Shown piece after piece: positions 59,414 through 64,000 of a DNA stretch of 64,000 bases (position 1 is the stretch's first letter; each line of letters starts with the position of its first letter). Origin of the DNA: Ricordea florida (taxonomy: Eukaryota > Cnidaria > Anthozoa > Corallimorpharia > Ricordeidae). The DNA is taken from NCBI GenBank assembly GCA_949710005.1, contig OX453275.1:231501-295500 (forward strand), read 5' to 3'. A program made the translations under genes and the position numbers. The notes under the pieces are model-generated. The model had not been told where the DNA came from, ran no database searches, and saw only the letters and a list, made by a program, of their open reading frames with translations.

Positions 59414-60394
59414 TTTTTACCATCAAGTACATTACATGGCGGCACAGTCTCATTAAAAAATTGGAGACTGAAACGTGAATATGTGAACTGCCGACTGGAT
59501 TTTAACCATTACACCTGCACATAAAATATTTTTTTTCGAAAAAGAAACTTATATCTAACAACCTACGACCCGCCCGCACAAATAAAAGATGGCCTGCTAT
59601 TTGTATTTAATGTAGAAACAGTGATTCCAGTGAAGATATCACATGATCTGATTCCTCGGATAGAGTGAAGATTCACCTCATCAATGGAAATGTGGACAAA
59701 AAAGAGAGAAATAAAATATAAGGTAACTTCGTTTTTGTAACATTTCAAATAATATGGCAAGCCACATGAGGTTCTGTTTTATTAAATTTCGAACAAAGTC
59801 ACTGCATAGCTCTATCCAAAAATGAGTGTGAGTTCGATCATATCATTTTGCACAGAAAAACAAAAAGTACCGTGATGTACCGTACAGTACCATACCGTGC
59901 TATACTGTGCAGTTCTTTTGAGTAGCTTAGAAATCATTTGACAAACGGCCATGGTACACTTGTTCGATAGCAAAACATGTCTCATGATGCATGGACATAA
60001 AAATCATACGACAGGAAATATAAATGTTCTTTGGACGGGCGGAAGACCTATTGCCCTTCCTTTGTTATATTTTTAAACTTTATTAATTTTCCTATAGCTG
60101 ACAGCGCCAGATTAAGAGAATGATAATAACAGAAGATGAACTATGAAATTAATTTAGAACTGTCAAGTGCAGGTGTTCAGCAAAGCTTCAAGGTGGCATT
60201 GAAATGTGACCAACGCAAAGATTGATCTTTATTTTGTTTAGAATCAGACTGAGGCAGACACGTGATTGAACTCTTATGGAAACTGATCGAAGCCAAGAAA
60301 CCGAAAGCTAGAAACATCACCTTAGGAAAAATGTACAAATTTTACTGATTGCTTATTAGAAATGCTAGAGTCACGGAGAAAGCAGTCGCAATGC
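59414..60394. other. No gene recognised
   Basis: GPCR 5' flank and AT-rich intergenic DNA. No promoter can be assigned. Confidence 0.4.
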
Positions 60395-61560
60395 ACCAAC
60401 CAACCATCTTAATGATGAAGGTTTATCAGAAGAATTTCAGTCAGCATTTAAATGTCATCATAGCACAGAGAGTGCACTTGTGAGTGACATTTTGAAAGCT
60501 GTGGATGACACAAAATCGGTTATTCTATTATTGCTTTATCTATCGGCTGCTTTCGATTCCGTGGATCATACGCTTTTGCTATCATGATCATAACTGGCGA
60601 ATCGTTTTGGTGTTAGGGGCGCTGCTCTAAATTGGTTTCATTCTTATCTCCAGTCACGTAAGCAGTTTGTTTCTGTTGATGGTTTTGAATCGTCCCGGGG
60701 GATACTCCCTATGATGGCCTATAAGGGGGGGCTCCGCCCGAAAGGGGTACCCTTTTCACGCTTCAGGTATATGAAAGGGGAGGGATTTCACGAGTCGAAG
60801 TATATGAAAGGATAGGGAAGTATGTCATATAGGTATTAAAAGGGCCTTTCATTAAAATATTTCGAACACGCATACCTTATGACTCTACTGTTTTAATTTA
60901 TTGAACGCAGCATGAAAAAAGGGTACTATTTTCCAGTGGAAGGTTACGAAAGGGGTACTATTTGTCAATGGAAGGCATACAAAAAAGGGTATCTTTCTTG
61001 CCAAAAATGGTATATAAAAGGGTAAGGGGTCGGACCTCGGGGCGGAACCTCCCCGTATTAAATATTTATTAGTACTTCCCCCCTCGGGGAATCGTCAGTG
61101 AATTGATAGTCTACAGCATGGGAGTACCACAGGGCTCTGTGGTAGGCCCTGTCTCTATTATTACCCAATTCCACTGGATGAGAGAGCCAGAAAGTATAGC
61201 ACACCATTTCATCTTTACTTAGATGATCAGTAGCTGTACCTGACCAGCTGTACCTGCTGACCATTTATCTATAGTAGCTCGAGTGGATGCTGCGCATCAA
61301 ATTTAAGCTAAATAAGGGTAAGACTTTAAAATAATGTCTACGACTCCCCTCAACCATATCCAAATTGGAGATGATGTAATCAAGCCCAGTGAACATGCTA
61401 GGAACCTAGGAGTGGGTTTCGATCACCATTTTGATTTGTGAGCACGTCATTAGTCAAAACAACGTGCAACAGTGCGTTTTCCCACATTCGCAGTGGTATA
61501 GCTAAAATTAGGCGATACTTATCCCACGACACTGCTGAGACCATCGTCACTGAGCCTGAC
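60395..61560 (+). pseudogene. Non-LTR retrotransposon reverse transcriptase, decayed
   Basis: Fragments in several frames follow the order of a CR1/Jockey-type RT: STESALVSDILKAVDD, LSAAFDSVDHTLLL and ALNWFHSYL before 60690; then MGVPQGSVVGP (61105-61155), a LYLDD catalytic-motif remnant (~61210), and ARNLGVGFDHHF and NSAFSHIRSGIAKIRRYL (61400-61540). Frameshifts and stops are frequent, and a MITE (60692-61066) is inserted in the middle. No function remains. Confidence 0.75.
60692..61066. mobile_element. MITE inserted in the non-LTR remnant
   Basis: Starts CCCGGGGGATACTCCCTATG and ends near GGGGCGGAACCTCCCCGTAT. GAAAGGGGTACTATTT, GGCATACAAAAAAGGGTA and related words repeat inside. It separates two halves of the RT that are otherwise in normal domain order. 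Exact borders are uncertain. Confidence 0.55.
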
Positions 61561-62616
61561 GCGAATAATTGTTTTAGCATAAATACACAGGTGATTCAAA
61601 GAAAAAAAGAAAAGAAAAAACATTGTACAACATGAAAAGAATTTATTTCATCAAAAGCGCGCCAACGACCGGCAGACATTTTGTTCGTCGACGTGATTAT
61701 CGGCTGATAATCCGAGATAGCGAACCAATCAGAGCGCGCGATTTTGTATAATCACCTGAGTATTTATACAATACTACGCTATTTTTATGAGTATTGTTTA
61801 GCGCCATGAACAAATACAGAGGGCTCAATGCCTTACAATTTTACTGTAGAAGGTGGGAAAAAGGAGTTCGTACACAGATGCTACAAACTTTCTAGCTTTC
61901 TTTCTCAGCTTTTTATTGCATTGAATGCAGTGAAACAACATTGGAGATCAGACTGCTGAACGTTCAACTCAGTCAAACTACAGTTTCCTTAAGCAGCCCG
62001 GGGCCTTATAGCTTGATGTACTGAATTATATTCCTGGCTATAACTGACCTGATTCGTCAAGAGAGTTGAAAGCATTTATGTTAGCCCCTAAAACGAAGAA
62101 CAAGCACAAAGAACGGTTCAAACGTACTTGCACCTAGACTTGCTTAAGTCGACCTCACGATTTCCAAGCGAGCTTAGCGAGCTTTTTAGGCTACGCAGCA
62201 GCCCAGGGAGGTAGCGAAGAGGCCTAGCGAGCGACGAAGTCGCGAGAGGTCTTTTCGGGCGAAGGACTTTTTTGAAACGGTCTAAGTTGCACCATGCTAT
62301 AGCTATATAGCATAGGCTATGTAAATTGTACAATAGTGACAAAAGTTCGTTCGTAAGATAGCCGAGTTCCCTGCTTTAATAAGCGTAATTTATCGAACCC
62401 TAGCATGCATTTCTCTGTAATCGTCTCCGTCGTCCGAAATGACTAGTTGCTTCTGTTTTCAAAGCTTCCCTTTCTCTGCCTTGATCGAGAAAAGGTAATT
62501 TGACGCAATGGAGGTATATCTATGACAAAATGCAATCCTCCGTAAAAGTTAATAGTAATTTCCAAATGGTAAATGCATCGAGCCGAAGCCAGGAGCCCAT
62601 GGGCTCCTGCCGAAGC
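61561..62616. other. No gene recognised
   Basis: Intergenic; an AGCGAGCTTAGCGAGC-type short repeat is present near 62170. No supportable gene. Confidence 0.4.
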
Positions 62617-62958
62617 TGAATGGCAAACACCCGTTTCAGGTATCACGTAGATCATATTCAGAAAATATTCAGAAATATTCAGAGGTAGGAGCGAATCACC
62701 CTTTTCGCTCCTGACAGCGGTCATAGGAACGACCTGGACATGCGCTAAAATCGAACCAAGAGCCTTTGTATCCTTTTTGAGAAGATAGTGTTTAAGCGGG
62801 CGATACCTTCTTCTGCTCGATATTTGAAGAGAATTCTTACTGAACTGTTTGCTTTATGCCTTTTCGCGTTATGCCTTTACGCTATGCCTGTTTGCGTGAT
62901 GACTTTAACCATTATGTCTTTCTTCATGACTACCTGAAACGGGTATTTGCCATTCAGC
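62617..62958. mobile_element. MITE with ~28-bp terminal inverted repeats
   Basis: GCTGAATGGCAAACACCCGT near 62617 pairs with ACGGGTATTTGCCATTCAGC near 62938-62957 (one mismatch). Non-coding, ~340 bp. Confidence 0.65.
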
Positions 62959-62959
62959 C

Positions 62960-63545
62960 TCGATAGATAGATAGATTTTATTTACCACTATATTATAAAT
63001 ATTACAAATGTATCATATACTATTTACCTAACTAGTTACATATAGTGGTGAGGAGGCCCCAAGAAACCATAAGGCTTTTAGATAAGGGCCCCCTCGAAAA
63101 AATTAATTAAATAAATAAAATAAAATAGCTAGGACAGACGGTATTTTAAAGACAGAAGTAGAAGGAAGACAACAGATTAACACTAAGTATTTATAAGAAA
63201 GCTAGAAAGTCGGGATTTAAATATATTGAAACTTGACAAAGAAACGACATTTGACGGGAGAGAACTCCATATTTTAGGGCATTGGTACAAAATGGTAACT
63301 GATTGTTTTATATTAGTTCTATATGAGTGAGTTCGAAAATCTTTAGCCGATCTAGTTTGGTAGGAGTGAAACTGGCTACCTGTTACAATCAAAGGCCTCT
63401 TTGAGGCGACGACTATTTTCCATGATGAACAACATGCATCAGTATAAGCAGAAAAGATGAAAACATCTTGGTTTTGTTCCAAAAATAAATTTCTTTCTGC
63501 TGTCCCTTCTTTAAACCTCTTAAAATCCGCAAGACAATGATGCAT
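62960..63545 (-). pseudogene. 3' end of a second non-LTR retrotransposon (minus strand)
   Basis: Frame 63545-63183 ends with FHSYQTRSAKDF, TILYQCPKIWSSLPSNV and SFNIFKSRLSSFLI, the typical last ~70 residues of CR1/L2-type RT proteins. A ~220-bp 3' UTR follows and ends in a short ATCT-type microsatellite at 62960-62975. 5' truncated, as usual for such insertions. Confidence 0.65.
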
Positions 63546-64000
63546 AACGTTCTAGACACATATACGCTTTGTGGACCTGTGTGTTGAGTTAGCTCAATGG
63601 GTTGAGTTGGAAAGCATGGTGGGAGCCGAGAGTTTAACAAACGGGCGGGCAAGCGCACGATCTTTTTTTTTTTTTGTTTTTGTTTTTTTTTCCTCTGACG
63701 TGTTTTTTTCCCAAGAAGCTAATAAGTGCTTCCCATTTGTAATAATTTAGGCTGGTAAAAGGAAAAGGCCATGTAATAAATGAGTGCAAGTACAGTAAGC
63801 AAGCAATTTTAATTACTGTTTGATGGCAGTTTTAACACAATCATGGCTGTGCAAACAAAGTCAATTTATTTCCGTTTACTTAGCCTTCACAGTTTAACAA
63901 CTGCCTGGGTACACACAGTTAAGCGTCTAGTTGTAGTGCAAGAGACAAAAGTAATGTTTATCCCACGCTCAACAGGAGCAATGACTGCTTATGTAAATGT
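63546..64000. other. No gene recognised
   Basis: Contains a poly-T tract (63660-63700) and otherwise unassigned sequence up to the window end. Confidence 0.4.

Overview
This is animal nuclear DNA. Genes have introns with GT/AG junctions, and the host proteins are metazoan: LRR-Roc-COR, death, ZU5 and UPA domains, a CALHM-like channel and a rhodopsin-family GPCR. The transposon load is very heavy. The tRNA-headed SINE at 8888 and the palindromic repeats resemble those of anthozoan cnidarians, so a stony coral or close relative is my best guess (inference).

Layout. 1-3370 is the broken right part of one Maverick/Polinton element (copy A): capsid, packaging ATPase, two small genes and a truncated integrase that runs into a 65-bp satellite (3380-4905). 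5-10 kb holds repeats, including a decayed tyrosine-recombinase (Crypton-type) remnant and a tRNA-derived SINE. 10.4-16.1 kb is a host LRR-Roc-COR-death gene with nine nearly identical 138-bp LRR units. 16.9-25.6 kb holds an orphan antisense death-domain exon, several MITEs, a Tigger/pogo transposon with an open transposase, and a 5'-truncated BEL/Pao retrotransposon.

28.0-49.9 kb is a host ZU5-UPA-death gene. One of its introns contains an ISL2EU-like THAP/DDE transposon (28600-47273). Its THAP exon is in turn split by a nearly complete 16,058-bp Maverick (copy B, 28756-44813) with inverted repeats, TG...CA ends and a 5-bp target duplication. Copy B encodes protein-primed DNA polymerase B, a DD35E integrase, major capsid protein, FtsK/HerA-type ATPase, a probable penton protein, a series of small membrane proteins and a terminal zinc-ribbon protein. 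I see no adenain-type protease. A T(C/T)TAAAGAT motif sits about 20-35 nt before many of its starts, and ultra-stable GCGAAGC-type mini-hairpins lie between genes.

49.9-64 kb has a two-exon CALHM-like channel gene (minus), a Helitron helicase remnant, a GPCR with one in-frame stop (minus), two non-LTR retrotransposon remnants and more MITEs.

The main story is a nest (host gene > DNA transposon > virus-like Maverick > MITE), with two Maverick copies of different decay state that can be compared with each other, beside death-domain genes of probable innate-immune or apoptotic function.
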